Of a stretch of 64,000 nt of DNA, positions 17,701 through 25,776 are shown one piece after another. Below the pieces are notes generated by a model, which was given only the letters and a program-made list of their open reading frames with translations, did not search any database and had not been told where the DNA came from. The DNA is taken from NCBI RefSeq assembly GCF_947498515.1, contig NZ_CANMKO010000015.1, positions 1 to 64,000 of the forward strand. Reading direction: 5' to 3'. Position 1 is the first letter of the stretch. Every line of letters starts with the position of its first letter. This stretch comes from an uncultured Pelagimonas sp. Lineage in GTDB: Bacteria; Pseudomonadota; Alphaproteobacteria; Rhodobacterales; Rhodobacteraceae. The position numbers were made by a program, and so were the translations under genes.

Positions 17701-18740
17701 TTGCTGACCTGATAAGCTTGCGAGCGCAGCAACCCACCAACAGTCCAGCTCGGTTCGCTGACCTTGGTGGCATGGTTCACACCCGGCTGCACCAAACACT
17801 CCCCCGCCCGCAGGTCTGATCCGTACCAGGTCACCACCAGACTGACGCTTTCCACATTCGGCAGATGCGCATTGAGCTGTTCCAGCGAGACTTCAAAATC
17901 CGTTGCATCGCGGCGCGCGTGATTGACCTCAGGCGTGGAATGGCCCCGATTGAGGAGATTTCCCTCAAAGCCCAGCTGGTTGAAGAAATCATCAAAGCCA
18001 GCGAGCCCATTTGGAGCTTGATCACTCATCACGTTCTCAGTGGCAAAGACAAATTCGCCATCCGGGATCATCGCCACCGCTTGCAGCTGACCTTCCATCG
18101 AGGTGCTGGATGTCGGAGCTTTGAATACCTCGATCGACATCTGCGGGATGGTTCCATAGTTGTGAACCGGGAAGTTTTCGAACACCACATAGGCGATGCC
18201 GCGATAGGCCGGCACCGGGCCTTGGGTCTTCTCAACGATCAGCGGATCGGGGTCTTGAATCTCGCTCCCATGATAGACCCGCAAGGTGAACTCATCACGT
18301 GAGACCTCTTCGCCCTCGATCCAAATGCGGCCGATGCCGGTGATCTCACCCTCACAAAGTGCGGCCGCAAAATCCGCCCAATAGCGATGGGTGATCTCTT
18401 TGACTTTCGGCTTTGGCCCACCCTTGCCACCACCGCGCGTTTTACTCTTGCGATCATGCTCATAATCCGTCGCCCAAAGCAGCTGCACCCCGCATTTCAT
18501 CCGGCCATAGATGCGCGGGATCGCCTCGCCCTCGGTTGAGCTGGTGGCGGTCAGGTTTTCCAGCTTGGGCCCTTCGACCTTTTGCGCCGGCGCAAGACTG
18601 GCCGCGACCCAATTGTCGACATAGGAGCCAGCCATACGGCCAACAGCGGTGCCGATCGCCATGGCCGAAACGCCCAAGATGCTGCCCCCGATCGAGCCGC
18701 CAATCATTCCGCCAATGGCCCCCAATGCGATTGTTGCCAT
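14760..18740 (-). CDS. Tail tip protein with GTA TIM-barrel-like domain
   Basis: GGAGGTG just upstream supports ATG 18740, giving 1326 aa. It starts MATIALGAIGGMIGGSIGG and follows with the ATSSTEGEAIPRIYGRMK segment typical of the large tail protein of gene transfer agents (ORFg15 type). A glycoside-hydrolase-like TIM barrel covers roughly 400-760 (IAFVGVDNYLPLTDWRDG, WVFANKNMRAWW), followed by phage tail and fibronectin-like parts. It forms the tip of the tail and probably contacts the cell surface. It follows the NlpC/P60 gene by 1 base. Confidence 0.9.
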   Translation of the reverse strand: MATIALGAIGGMIGGSIGGSILGVSAMAIGTAVGRMAGSYVDNWVAASLAPAQKVEGPKLENLTATSSTEGEAIPRIYGRMKCGVQLLWATDYEHDRKSKTRGGGKGGPKPKVKEITHRYWADFAAALCEGEITGIGRIWIEGEEVSRDEFTLRVYHGSEIQDPDPLIVEKTQGPVPAYRGIAYVVFENFPVHNYGTIPQMSIEVFKAPTSSTSMEGQLQAVAMIPDGEFVFATENVMSDQAPNGLAGFDDFFNQLGFEGNLLNRGHSTPEVNHARRDATDFEVSLEQLNAHLPNVESVSLVVTWYGSDLRAGECLVQPGVNHATKVSEPSWTVGGLLRSQAYQVSKKLDGSANYGGTPADFAVIQGVRHLVSVGKAVTFYPFVMMDIPKGNILPDPYSDNASAIEQPDMPWRGRITCSPSMGYAGSVDQSQTAADQVAAFFGTAQVSDFAISGDSVAYTGDPNDWGYRRMILHNAFLCQIAGGVEAFLIGSELRGLTQIRGPGNSFPAVDALIALAADVAAILPGVQLSYAADWSEYHSYRPDDGSGDVFFHLDPLWSDPNIAFVGVDNYLPLTDWRDGSDHFDAGIANSIYDLDYLQAGIEGGEYADWFYASAADRESQIRTPITDGQGKPWVFANKNMRAWWSNPHVDRIGGIEVSSASTWVPQSKPITFTEIGCAAIDKGTNQPNVFYLEDGGSESYLPYFSRGWRDEAIQRRYFEAVLGYWNDPANNPVSPVYAGPMIDVSRCAAWAWDARPFPWFPALSDVWSDGPNHDRGHWLNGRAGAMPVADLLQLLCQRSGMDLARIDTSEIWQVIDGYYISSIESARASISVLAQYFGIDAVESDGKIVFRNRDQQAHVPLHLGELVHGHEDDPFEITRAQETELPRALKWTVLNSQAGYEAMPVEERKGAAQNVRESATSMMLATWSGGAEQRCRVAFWEQIVGREAISLSLPPNRQALRAGDVISLPERDGFERWRIQRLNQGDALKVEAVRHDPELHDMPPGAARQTKMRPRALIEGAPLVRILDLPQIHEDVPAHRPFAAVWADPWGGGYDIRRSTSEDGFTSIATVETRASIGVLKSDLPAGPLWLFDEANAFEIELLSGSLTAVSDTELFAGANALAIEVAPDHWEILQAGHVALIGTRRYRLSHLLRGQRGTEWLMPDVIAAGAMIVLLDENLVPLPISMADIGVPTNWQVSGYSAAAKVTELAVTPKGTGLIPFAPAHLKAAASGADIDLSWVRRDRLLSSESWALSEVPVSESSGLYQVEILTAAGAVLRTVQTNQPGFTWSAAMQAADIGAARFRVAQIGALGPGRARSVSINLT

Positions 18741-18741
18741 C

Positions 18742-19170
18742 TCAAGACACCTCCGGAAAGCGGAACACAAAGGCGATGCGCCCGCGCCATTCAACCGGCA
18801 TACGCATCTCGACCACGCCGCGCCGCTCATAGGCATGAATGATCATCCCCGGCCCGGCTTGGAACGCGCAATGTTTGGCGACCCTCATATGCGGCATGCG
18901 GAACAAGAGCACATCACCGGGCTGTCGATCTTGCAGCACCACTTCATTCATGAAGCCCCGCACCGGATCGGCGATCAGCTCAACAGACCCCGCCTCGCCT
19001 GCATCGCGGGCATAGGGGCGCATATCCACAGGCTCCGGTCCAATCAATTCGCGCCACACGCCGCGCAACAGCCCAAGGCAATCACAGCCCACACTTTTGA
19101 GCGAAGCCTGGTCGTGATAGGGCGTGCCAATCCAAGCCCGCGCGGCCTGCACAATTTCTTCCTGTCTCAC
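18742..19170 (-). CDS. NlpC/P60 cell-wall peptidase of the tail (GTA ORFg14 type)
   Basis: The protein is 142 aa. ARAWIGTPYHDQASLKSVGC leads to GCDCLGLLRGVWRELIG with the catalytic Cys, PGDVLLFRM marks the central strand, and AKHCAFQAGPGMIIHAY carries the catalytic His. The order matches the short NlpC/P60 peptidases in gene transfer agents and related siphophages, which cut peptide cross-links during DNA entry. It overlaps the DUF2163 gene by 4 bases. Confidence 0.9.
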   Translation of the reverse strand: MRQEEIVQAARAWIGTPYHDQASLKSVGCDCLGLLRGVWRELIGPEPVDMRPYARDAGEAGSVELIADPVRGFMNEVVLQDRQPGDVLLFRMPHMRVAKHCAFQAGPGMIIHAYERRGVVEMRMPVEWRGRIAFVFRFPEVS

Positions 19171-20030
19171 AGCACTTTCCCCGTATTTGCGCCGCCCTCA
19201 CTTGGACGAATGAACGGGGTTTCTGGGGGCGGAATATGTGGGCAGCCTCGGAAGTTCGCGGCGTTGTTAAACACCGCGTGACAGGTATCGATCGCGCCAT
19301 CACAGCCGCGTTGCAGCTCGAATGTATCGCCCGGCTCAATCATGGCGGCCGGCGCTTCGACCATGACCAACTCACCAGCGCGATGATCCAGCACATCACG
19401 GGTCAGGCCAACATTGGCCCCGCTGGTCCAGGTCAATTGCCCGCGCGAGAACACCCCGTCAGCAAATCCTCCCAGCCCAGAGACCGACAAGCGCCGCGCC
19501 CCATTGCGCGCCACAACCTGCCCCACCGCTGGCGGCCCAAGCGTCACGCCGCATCGCACATCGCCCAGCACCGCATCACATTTGGGTTGGAATATCCGGC
19601 CAACCGGTTGTTGCAGCTCATGCGCCAGAGATCGCATTTCTGCTTCAAAGCTTTGCGAACCGCGTCGCAGCTCGCCAATCGCCCCAAGTCGCGCCAAATA
19701 GCGCTGATCCGGATCGGCCCAATTGACCCGCCAAATCTCAACCTCAGCCCCATCCCAAAGACCGGCGCGAATATCCTCTTCGCGGATCCGATCCGAGCTG
19801 ATCGCCCCTTCGGCCGCATGGCTATCCACCTCAAGCCCGGTGCCCTCGCGCAACTCGGTTGGCGCAAACCCCGATTGCGGCTCAAATGCAACGCCATCGA
19901 AAGCGATCTCTTCATCGAAATTGGTGAAGCCAAAGGTGGTTCCATTTTTCAACGCCACCCGCCAGCACACGCACATGGTCGTGGCGCGACCATCAAGATG
20001 CACCTGCAAATCATTGGGCAAAGACATCAA
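19167..20030 (-). CDS. DUF2163 baseplate protein (GTA ORFg13 type)
   Basis: The protein is 287 aa. The start TTMCVCWRVALKNGTTFGFT with DEEIAFDGVAFEPQSGFAPT is diagnostic for DUF2163. The C-terminal part has conserved cysteines (FQPKCDAVLGDVRCG, FELQRGCDGAIDTCHAVF, NFRGCPHIP), which in the gene transfer agent homologue hold an iron-sulfur cluster. It forms part of the hub at the tail end. The genes on both sides overlap by 4 bases. Confidence 0.9.
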   Translation of the reverse strand: MMSLPNDLQVHLDGRATTMCVCWRVALKNGTTFGFTNFDEEIAFDGVAFEPQSGFAPTELREGTGLEVDSHAAEGAISSDRIREEDIRAGLWDGAEVEIWRVNWADPDQRYLARLGAIGELRRGSQSFEAEMRSLAHELQQPVGRIFQPKCDAVLGDVRCGVTLGPPAVGQVVARNGARRLSVSGLGGFADGVFSRGQLTWTSGANVGLTRDVLDHRAGELVMVEAPAAMIEPGDTFELQRGCDGAIDTCHAVFNNAANFRGCPHIPPPETPFIRPSEGGANTGKVL

Positions 20031-20653
20031 ACACGCACCTCGATCAGTTGAATTTCACCAGCCGAGCCAATCCATGTGGTCGACAATTGCACCGGCAAAC
20101 GGTCGACATCGAAACGCACCGGTACCTCGAACGCAAAACCGGCCGTGATCTGCGCGCCGGCCTCTGGTGCCGTGTCAAAACTCACCACTCCGGACGTCGT
20201 ATCCACCGACCATCCGGACGCTGGGGCCCCGTCGATGGCGATTTGCACCGTACCCGCGATCGGCTTGTTGATCGCCCGCACCCATGATCCCAAGGCATCC
20301 GCATAGAGTTTGACCATCTGAAAGCTGGTGACCGAACCGCCCCCCGTTCCGATCACCTGATCGTTCGGTGAGATTGCCTGCATTGGCGGGCAGCTTTGAA
20401 AGTCGCTGTAATCTTTGAACCGGAAGCCAAAGAGCTTGCCGCCACGCGCCTCAAAGAAGGTTTTGAGCTCATGCAGCTCATCAGCATCACGATTGATCAG
20501 CGGCACCGAATAACGGCATCGGCTGTTGCGGCGCGCGGAATTGCGATGCTCAAACCCATTGCTGGTCTCGACAATATTGACATGGCGCTCCGGCCCACCT
20601 TCAGCCTCAAGGCCAATGGCCACCGGAAAGCTCACCTCATGAAAGTCGCTCAT
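20027..20653 (-). CDS. DUF2460 distal tail/hub protein (GTA ORFg12 type)
   Basis: The protein is 208 aa. FPVAIGLEAEGGPERHVNIV followed by GFEHRNSARRNSRCRYSVPL is the signature of DUF2460, and FFEARGGKLFGFRFKDYSDF is also typical. Homologues build the distal tail protein ring that connects tube and baseplate. Its stop overlaps the DUF2163 start and its own start overlaps the tape measure stop, so the whole group is translationally coupled. Confidence 0.9.
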   Translation of the reverse strand: MSDFHEVSFPVAIGLEAEGGPERHVNIVETSNGFEHRNSARRNSRCRYSVPLINRDADELHELKTFFEARGGKLFGFRFKDYSDFQSCPPMQAISPNDQVIGTGGGSVTSFQMVKLYADALGSWVRAINKPIAGTVQIAIDGAPASGWSVDTTSGVVSFDTAPEAGAQITAGFAFEVPVRFDVDRLPVQLSTTWIGSAGEIQLIEVRV

Positions 20654-22851
20654 CGCGTGCGACCTGCCCGGTTCAACATCCGCGACATGTCACTGGCGAT
20701 TTGTGGCTGACTACGCTGGAAGCCCTGCACATCCGGCGTCTGGATGTTCATCACCACATTCATACCGCCGCCACTGCCCATGTTGGCAAATGCCTTTTCC
20801 TGCGCAGGCGTGGTGATGCGCACCCGCTCATTGGGCGATGCGCGAAACGCCACCAACTGGCTGTCCATGCCACCAACACCGCCAACATCAAACGCGCCGC
20901 CGGTTTTGAAGCCGGGTAGACCTCCAAAGAGTGAGCCAACCAAGTTTTGTGCCATTCCGGAAAAGACCGACCCAGCCTGCGACATGCCGCTGCTGGCGAT
21001 TGAAGAAAACACATTTGAGAGCACTTCACCCAGCGACTTGCCCTCAAAGATCAGCCCCTTGATCGCATCGCCCAAGGCCGAGAACACATCACCCGCCGTA
21101 TCGCCAATCCCCTCGATGGCCTGATCGACCTCGCCAAAGGCCCCGGCCATATCGGTCTCGCGCAAAATGCCCGCCAATCCATCCGCCGAAGATTGGATCG
21201 ATGCCTGACCGCCCTGCAGGCCTTGGACCAGGCCGTCGACAATAAACCCACCGATTTCGGCAAAGACCCGACTTGGAGAATGAATGCCCAGCGGTTTGCG
21301 GATCCATTCGGGCAGTTCCATGGCAAGGCTATGGATGTAGTCTTTGATACCTGCCCAGCCGTCTTTGATGCCCTGTTTGATCCCTTCGATGATCGCCGCG
21401 CCGATTTTGAGCGCTGCCGCGACAACATTCTGGATTTCCGCTTCAATCGCCGCCGCGATATCCAGCGCCATTTGCTTGATGGCCGCAACAGCTTGCGTGG
21501 CTGCCCCGCTGACACTGGTGGTGATCGAGGTCAGGAGCTTTTTGCCAAATTCCAGGGTTGCCCGGACCGCATCGCCAAACAACACATCCAGCACCGCCAC
21601 CACGGTCTTGATCGCGTTTTGCAACATCGCTGCGATCTTGGTGGCAAAACCGCTGAAATCTCCATTGATCAAAGCTTCAATCGCACCAAACAACAGCGTG
21701 ACCTGTGTCATCACCCCATCGGCAAACACCTTCACAGCCTCAAACCCACGCGTAAACGTCGCCTGCAAGACGCCGATCGCCGCCTCGATCCCGCCGGTGA
21801 TCGTCGGGAACTTCTGCTTGAGCTCATCCCAATGGGTATAGATCGCAACCGCCGCCGCTGCGGCCCCGGCCGCAAGCAACCCAAGTGGTGAGACAACCGC
21901 CAGAATAACCCCGGCTAGCGGAGCTATCGCCGTCACCAAGAGACCAGCACCGGCAATCAGCGGCCCCAACACCGCCGCCAGACCAACACCCGCCGCGATG
22001 AAGCCTTGGGTTTCAGGCGACAGATTAGCAAAGCCCGACGCCAGCCTCGAGATAAACCCGACCAGCTTTTTCAACAGCGGCACCGCTACGCGGGCCAGAT
22101 CAGCAAAGACCGGCACCAGTTCCACCAGCGCGCTTTGCAGTTGGGTTTTCAGCACCTCGGAGACAATGCTAAAATCACGGCCCGCCGCGCGCGCCGCCTC
22201 AATCGTTTTGTCGTTCAGGGTCAGCCCTAGTTCTTCGGCGCGTTTGGAGACCTCTTTGATCGCGGCCGCGTTGTCTTTGAACAGCGACAGCAACATCGTG
22301 GAATCCGAAGCCAAGGCCTCCATGTAAAAGGTCATCTCGGCTTGCGACAGATTGGCATCCTGCAGCGCTTGCACATATTTGCCCATCGCCTCTTCGGAGC
22401 TCAAGCCTTTGAACGCATCCGCCGTCAAGCCAACCTTGGGCGCGACATTGTCAAAGAAGTCCTTGAGCGGCCCGGCACCTGTCTGGAAATAGTCGCCAAA
22501 CTTGTCATTCACGTCCTTGAGGATATCCGACAGCTTGTCTTGCCCAATGCCAAAATCCTTGGCGGCGATCGACAGAACCTTGAACCGTTTGGCGCTGATA
22601 CCAGCGACATTGGCGAGGTCTTGCAGCTCAGACATCGAGCGGGTTGAGGCAACCGACAGGCCCGCCAGACCAACCAGCGGCGCGGTGATGCCAAGCGACA
22701 TGCGCCGACCTATGCTTTGCATTTTGTTGCCCGTCGCTTCCATGGATTTGCGAAACGAGGTGACGCGTTTTTGCGCCTTGCCGATCCCATCGGTGAAGGC
22801 GGCGCTATCCATGCCAAGCACGGCCCGAAGCGCCCCAATGACTGAGTTCAT
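20650..22851 (-). CDS. Tail tape measure protein
   Basis: The protein is 733 aa. It starts with VIGALRAVLGMDSAAFTDGI and a long helical region, and has several hydrophobic segments in the middle (about 285-345, GFIAAGVGLAAVLGPLIAGA) that can form membrane-crossing helices during DNA delivery. The C-terminus is Gly- and Ser-rich. Length sets the tail: at about 1.5 angstroms per residue a tail of roughly 100 nm is expected. It follows the tail chaperone pair, as in nearly all siphophages. Confidence 0.9.
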   Translation of the reverse strand: MNSVIGALRAVLGMDSAAFTDGIGKAQKRVTSFRKSMEATGNKMQSIGRRMSLGITAPLVGLAGLSVASTRSMSELQDLANVAGISAKRFKVLSIAAKDFGIGQDKLSDILKDVNDKFGDYFQTGAGPLKDFFDNVAPKVGLTADAFKGLSSEEAMGKYVQALQDANLSQAEMTFYMEALASDSTMLLSLFKDNAAAIKEVSKRAEELGLTLNDKTIEAARAAGRDFSIVSEVLKTQLQSALVELVPVFADLARVAVPLLKKLVGFISRLASGFANLSPETQGFIAAGVGLAAVLGPLIAGAGLLVTAIAPLAGVILAVVSPLGLLAAGAAAAAVAIYTHWDELKQKFPTITGGIEAAIGVLQATFTRGFEAVKVFADGVMTQVTLLFGAIEALINGDFSGFATKIAAMLQNAIKTVVAVLDVLFGDAVRATLEFGKKLLTSITTSVSGAATQAVAAIKQMALDIAAAIEAEIQNVVAAALKIGAAIIEGIKQGIKDGWAGIKDYIHSLAMELPEWIRKPLGIHSPSRVFAEIGGFIVDGLVQGLQGGQASIQSSADGLAGILRETDMAGAFGEVDQAIEGIGDTAGDVFSALGDAIKGLIFEGKSLGEVLSNVFSSIASSGMSQAGSVFSGMAQNLVGSLFGGLPGFKTGGAFDVGGVGGMDSQLVAFRASPNERVRITTPAQEKAFANMGSGGGMNVVMNIQTPDVQGFQRSQPQIASDMSRMLNRAGRTR

Positions 22852-23183
22852 TTTTTCCGCACCTCTCCACCCATGGCCGTGTTCATCATGCGCGCCACGG
22901 TTTTCATATCCTGCCAGTTTTGCTGTTGTGGCTTGCGCCGCCGCCCCAGAAACTTGTTCAAATCCGGGAAGTCTTTGGGCTTGTGAAACCCAACCCGAAC
23001 AAGGGCACCGATCTGCCAGGCGGCGACATCCAGAAACATCTGTTCGCGCTCAATCCGCTTGGCAGCGCCGGTCATGATGCGCTCGATCGAGCGCAGTGTC
23101 ATATGCCAGAAGCGATCCGGATCCTGCCCGGCCTCGATCCAGTTTTCCCAAAGGGACGCCCAGTCTAGGACGTCCCTTCGGCG
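22848..23183 (-). CDS. Tail assembly chaperone extension (-1 frame, GT-type)
   Basis: An ATG-started frame of 84 aa covers 22848-23102, but the frame stays open upstream to 23183 and codes RDVLDWASLWENWIEAGQ and further residues before that ATG, with tail-chaperone-like composition. It is in the -1 frame relative to the preceding gene and joins it exactly at a slippery G GGA AAC. The main product is therefore probably a fusion of about 227 aa, with 116 residues from the upstream gene and 111 from here. Such G/GT pairs guide tail tube protein onto the tape measure. The gene end overlaps the tape measure start. Confidence 0.75.
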   Translation of the reverse strand, partial: RRRDVLDWASLWENWIEAGQDPDRFWHMTLRSIERIMTGAAKRIEREQMFLDVAAWQIGALVRVGFHKPKDFPDLNKFLGRRRKPQQQNWQDMKTVARMMNTAMGGEVRKK

Positions 23184-23530
23184 TTTCCCGAGCCACCATC
23201 GCCGCCGCCATCTTTGCCCTGCGGCATGCTGGCTTTGACTGCTTCGCCAAGCTTTTGAAACACCACCTCAAGACCACCGGCGTCTTTGATCACCCTGCCC
23301 GCCTCTTTCAGGGTGATGCCATCATGATGCTCGATCAGCCCGGCCCACATCAGCAGGCGTACATCGCGGAAGTTGAGCTTTTCCTCTGCTTCTTCGAGAC
23401 GTTTGAGGAACTCCATAGTGCCACAACCAACGACATCTTCGAGCTCGCACCAGCCATTGGGTGTGAACTCGATTTTGTAAGTTGTGGCACCGGCTGGCAG
23501 ATCAAACTGCCCCATCACTTTGTTGCCCAT
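23165..23530 (-). CDS. Tail assembly chaperone (GTA ORFg10 type, G-type)
   Basis: The protein is 121 aa. FTPNGWCELEDVVGCGTMEF and RDVRLLMWAGLIEHHDGI match the gene transfer agent family protein found between the tail tube and the tape measure. The C-terminus is a flexible Gly-rich tail (KDGGGDGGSGNAEGTS) that carries the frameshift site six codons before the stop. Most ribosomes end here; a minority should continue into the -1 frame. Confidence 0.85.
   Translation of the reverse strand: MGNKVMGQFDLPAGATTYKIEFTPNGWCELEDVVGCGTMEFLKRLEEAEEKLNFRDVRLLMWAGLIEHHDGITLKEAGRVIKDAGGLEVVFQKLGEAVKASMPQGKDGGGDGGSGNAEGTS
23183..23189 (-). promoter_or_regulatory. Programmed -1 frameshift site, G GGA AAC
   Basis: On the minus strand the zero-frame codons are TCG GGA AAC GCC GAA GGG ACG TCC TAG. 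The heptamer G GGA AAC fits the X XXY YYZ rule exactly in register. Lambda uses the close GGGAAAG at the same place between genes G and T. After slipping, reading continues CGC CGA AGG GAC into the frame of the downstream chaperone part without a stop. Confidence 0.8.
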
Positions 23531-23542
23531 AGGATCCTCGCT

Positions 23543-23962
23543 TTAATCAACAAATGCAGGCTTGCCGGTCAGCTTGCCTGTGAAGGTTGCGGTCATTTTG
23601 TCATCCATCGGCACCCCCGGCTCAAACCCGGTGGCTAGTGCCGAGAACTCCCATTCGGTGTTGTCGGGGAAGGTGATGCGATAGGTGATCGGCCCGTCTT
23701 CAATGATGTCGGCCATCATTTGAGCCGCAGTCGGTCCATCCGGATCAAAGTGGATCTCGACCGAGAACTCACCCGCATCGAGCAGCCCCTTGATGAACTC
23801 GCGCCACTTTTCTGGCGACTGGAAATGCGTCGCGTCTTTGGTTTCCCGCGAAATCCCCGGCGCGCTGAGATTGATCACCTCGCCCAGCTCTGCAAACACT
23901 TCGGGGTCTGCTCCGTTGCCGCGCTCGAACTTGGTGTCGAACCCGATTTGTGCGTCACTCAT
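23543..23962 (-). CDS. Major tail tube protein (GTA ORFg9 type)
   Basis: The protein is 139 aa. INLSAPGISRETKDATHFQS with EKWREFIKGLLDAGEFSVEI is the classical pattern of the TP901-1-like major tail proteins. It forms hexameric rings that stack into the tail tube. Length is typical. It sits between the DUF3168 protein and the chaperone, as in gene transfer agents. Confidence 0.9.
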   Translation of the reverse strand: MSDAQIGFDTKFERGNGADPEVFAELGEVINLSAPGISRETKDATHFQSPEKWREFIKGLLDAGEFSVEIHFDPDGPTAAQMMADIIEDGPITYRITFPDNTEWEFSALATGFEPGVPMDDKMTATFTGKLTGKPAFVD

Positions 23963-23964
23963 GA

Positions 23965-24369
23965 TTAGCTCTCCAATGCCCAGCTGACATCAAAATCCAC
24001 AGATCGACGGAAGAGCTGGTGCTCCCGCCCTGCGGTCTCGCCCGACAGATCACGCGCCTGCCGGACAAATATTCCTTGGAACACCACCCCGGCCACCGTG
24101 CCCCGATATCCCGAGAGCACGTCAGTAAGCGCACGCGTTACCGCGACGCCATCGGCGTAAGTTTTGGCCCAGACATCCGCCTGGACCGACGTGCGCGTCA
24201 GGCCTGATCGACCGCGGAAATGATATCCTTCAGACGACCAAACCTCCTGCAGGTTCACATAAGGCCGAGCCTTGACCTGTTTGGGCAGACGCATCCAATG
24301 CACCCGCGTTCCAACCAGGTTGGTGATTGGAGCCTGCGCCAATAACAGCGCCGTCAATGCTTCCTGCAT
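23965..24369 (-). CDS. DUF3168 tail terminator (GTA ORFg8 type)
   Basis: The protein is 134 aa. ALTALLLAQAPITNLVGTRV, then ARPYVNLQEVW and DVWAKTYADGVAVTRALTDV are characteristic of DUF3168. The homologues form the ring ending the tail at the head side. It overlaps the neighbouring HK97-gp10-like gene by one base. Confidence 0.85.
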   Translation of the reverse strand: MQEALTALLLAQAPITNLVGTRVHWMRLPKQVKARPYVNLQEVWSSEGYHFRGRSGLTRTSVQADVWAKTYADGVAVTRALTDVLSGYRGTVAGVVFQGIFVRQARDLSGETAGREHQLFRRSVDFDVSWALES

Positions 24370-24806
24370 TACTTGGTCTTTTTCTTGGCTAGGCGGCGCT
24401 TTTGGCGCGTGATGGTTTTTTGAATGTCAGCCATGAATTCAGCACCAATGATGCGCAGCGCCTCATACTTTTTCGCCTCAAAGGCCGGGCGCAAATGCGG
24501 CTGCGCGGCTTGGTGTTCATTGCCAAACTCGGTTTGCACAGCAGATGGATCATTGGGTCCAACAAAGACCTCAACCTCGCTTTGCTTCACATACTGACGG
24601 CGCTGGCGCTTGGTCAGCTTGGTGCCCACACCGTAGCTTTCTTTCAGATGGCCCTGATCTTCAGGTGCATTGCGCGCCCCAGCCTCGGCCATGGGTTTGC
24701 CGGCCTTTTTCAAAATCCGACGCGATGACGCTTTGGCCGCAGGTTTGGACAATTCCATCAGCATCGCTTCCAGCTCGCGCAGCCCATCCATGCGAAACTT
24801 GATCAT
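24369..24806 (-). CDS. HK97 gp10-like head-tail joining protein
   Basis: The protein is 145 aa. MDGLRELEAMLMELSKPAAK and ARNAPEDQGHLKESYG, then FGNEHQAAQPHLRPAFEAKK are the two blocks that identify HK97 gp10-type proteins. It is very basic at the C-terminus (QKRRLAKKKTK). It helps join the tail to the connector. It overlaps the closure gene by 4 bases. Confidence 0.85.
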   Translation of the reverse strand: MIKFRMDGLRELEAMLMELSKPAAKASSRRILKKAGKPMAEAGARNAPEDQGHLKESYGVGTKLTKRQRRQYVKQSEVEVFVGPNDPSAVQTEFGNEHQAAQPHLRPAFEAKKYEALRIIGAEFMADIQKTITRQKRRLAKKKTK

Positions 24807-25183
24807 GCTGGATCGCTCCGGACCTGAGCTGATATTTCAATCTCGGTCAGAGCATTCAGCGCAGCGACTTCTTTGATTCCGGTGATTTCCCAAATCTCAC
24901 CAGATTGCAGCGCGCCCTGTTCATCCCAAACCCCATTCAAAACCAGCCGGTCATCAGAGGTCAGCGTGCGCGCATTGGCATTTGAGCGGATGACGAACCG
25001 GCTACGTTTGAGGCCGGTTTGATCACCACCGGCCCAACGTTCGGCATCCGAGACATCGCGACGCGCGCCCCAGGCACGAAACGCCAATGCAAAATCTTCA
25101 CTCAGCTCATTGAACCCATTTGGGACCCCTGCCCCCAAGCGTTCAAAGCCAAGCTTGCGATCGTATTTCGAAGGATTGGCCAT
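24803..25183 (-). CDS. Head closure protein (GTA ORFg7 type)
   Basis: The protein is 126 aa. YDRKLGFERLGAGVPNGFNE with WGARRDVSDAERWAGG and RFVIRSNANARTLTSDDRL is typical of SPP1 gp16/HK97-type head closure (stopper) proteins. It binds the connector after packaging and gives the platform for the tail. Overlap by 4 bases with the next gene and by 1 with the connector gene. Confidence 0.85.
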   Translation of the reverse strand: MANPSKYDRKLGFERLGAGVPNGFNELSEDFALAFRAWGARRDVSDAERWAGGDQTGLKRSRFVIRSNANARTLTSDDRLVLNGVWDEQGALQSGEIWEITGIKEVAALNALTEIEISAQVRSDPA

Positions 25184-25770
25184 CAGATTGCGAATGCCTT
25201 GTAGCGCGTCGTTAGTCGCTCGACGCCAAGCGCGATTTCGGCCGATGGCCCATCAACAACCGCCGTTCGGTTTTCAAAGAAATGCCCGATCAACAACCGC
25301 GCCGCCGCTTTGATATCGCCAGGAACCGCATCCACATCGGGCCAACCAGCGGTGAAGCGGATGGTGACAGCATCAGGTCGGTCAGCCACATTTGGCCAAG
25401 ACGCGCCGGAAGTCAGAACCACTTGTTTCAAACGACCGGAGCCAGTCAGCATGTAATCAGCGGGCGGAACACTTGCTGGCACATCATCTGCACCGATCAC
25501 CTCGATCGCATCCACCGACGTCACGCGGGCAAAGGGCAGACGTGTCATCACCTCGGCAAAACCCGGCACCCGCAACTTCCATTGCTGAGATACCAGCGGA
25601 AACCCAAGCCCGCCAAACCCGTCTTCATCGACATCGAGATAAGCCGTTGCTGCGACGATCGCCGCTTCGATCTCGGCGTCATTGTCTTGATCAAGGATGC
25701 GCAGATGATCCCGCGCATCCTCAATCTCGATTAGGTCTGCAAATGGTTGTGATACCCGTTCAAGCCACAT
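25183..25770 (-). CDS. Head-tail connector, gp6-like (GTA ORFg6 type)
   Basis: The protein is 195 aa. QPFADLIEIEDARDHLRILD and AIVAATAYLDVDEDGFGG belong to the gp6-like connector family that packs a helical bundle under the portal. AARLLIGHFFENRTAV at the end is also typical. It lies next to the closure protein gene. Confidence 0.88.
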   Translation of the reverse strand: MWLERVSQPFADLIEIEDARDHLRILDQDNDAEIEAAIVAATAYLDVDEDGFGGLGFPLVSQQWKLRVPGFAEVMTRLPFARVTSVDAIEVIGADDVPASVPPADYMLTGSGRLKQVVLTSGASWPNVADRPDAVTIRFTAGWPDVDAVPGDIKAAARLLIGHFFENRTAVVDGPSAEIALGVERLTTRYKAFAI

Positions 25771-25776
25771 GCCGAG

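Noticed and set aside
16347-17819. Long plus-strand reading frame (490 codons) opposite the large tail tip gene
   Set aside because: It mirrors the codons of the real minus-strand gene in GC-rich DNA, its product has no recognisable domain, and the minus-strand protein is a clear family member.
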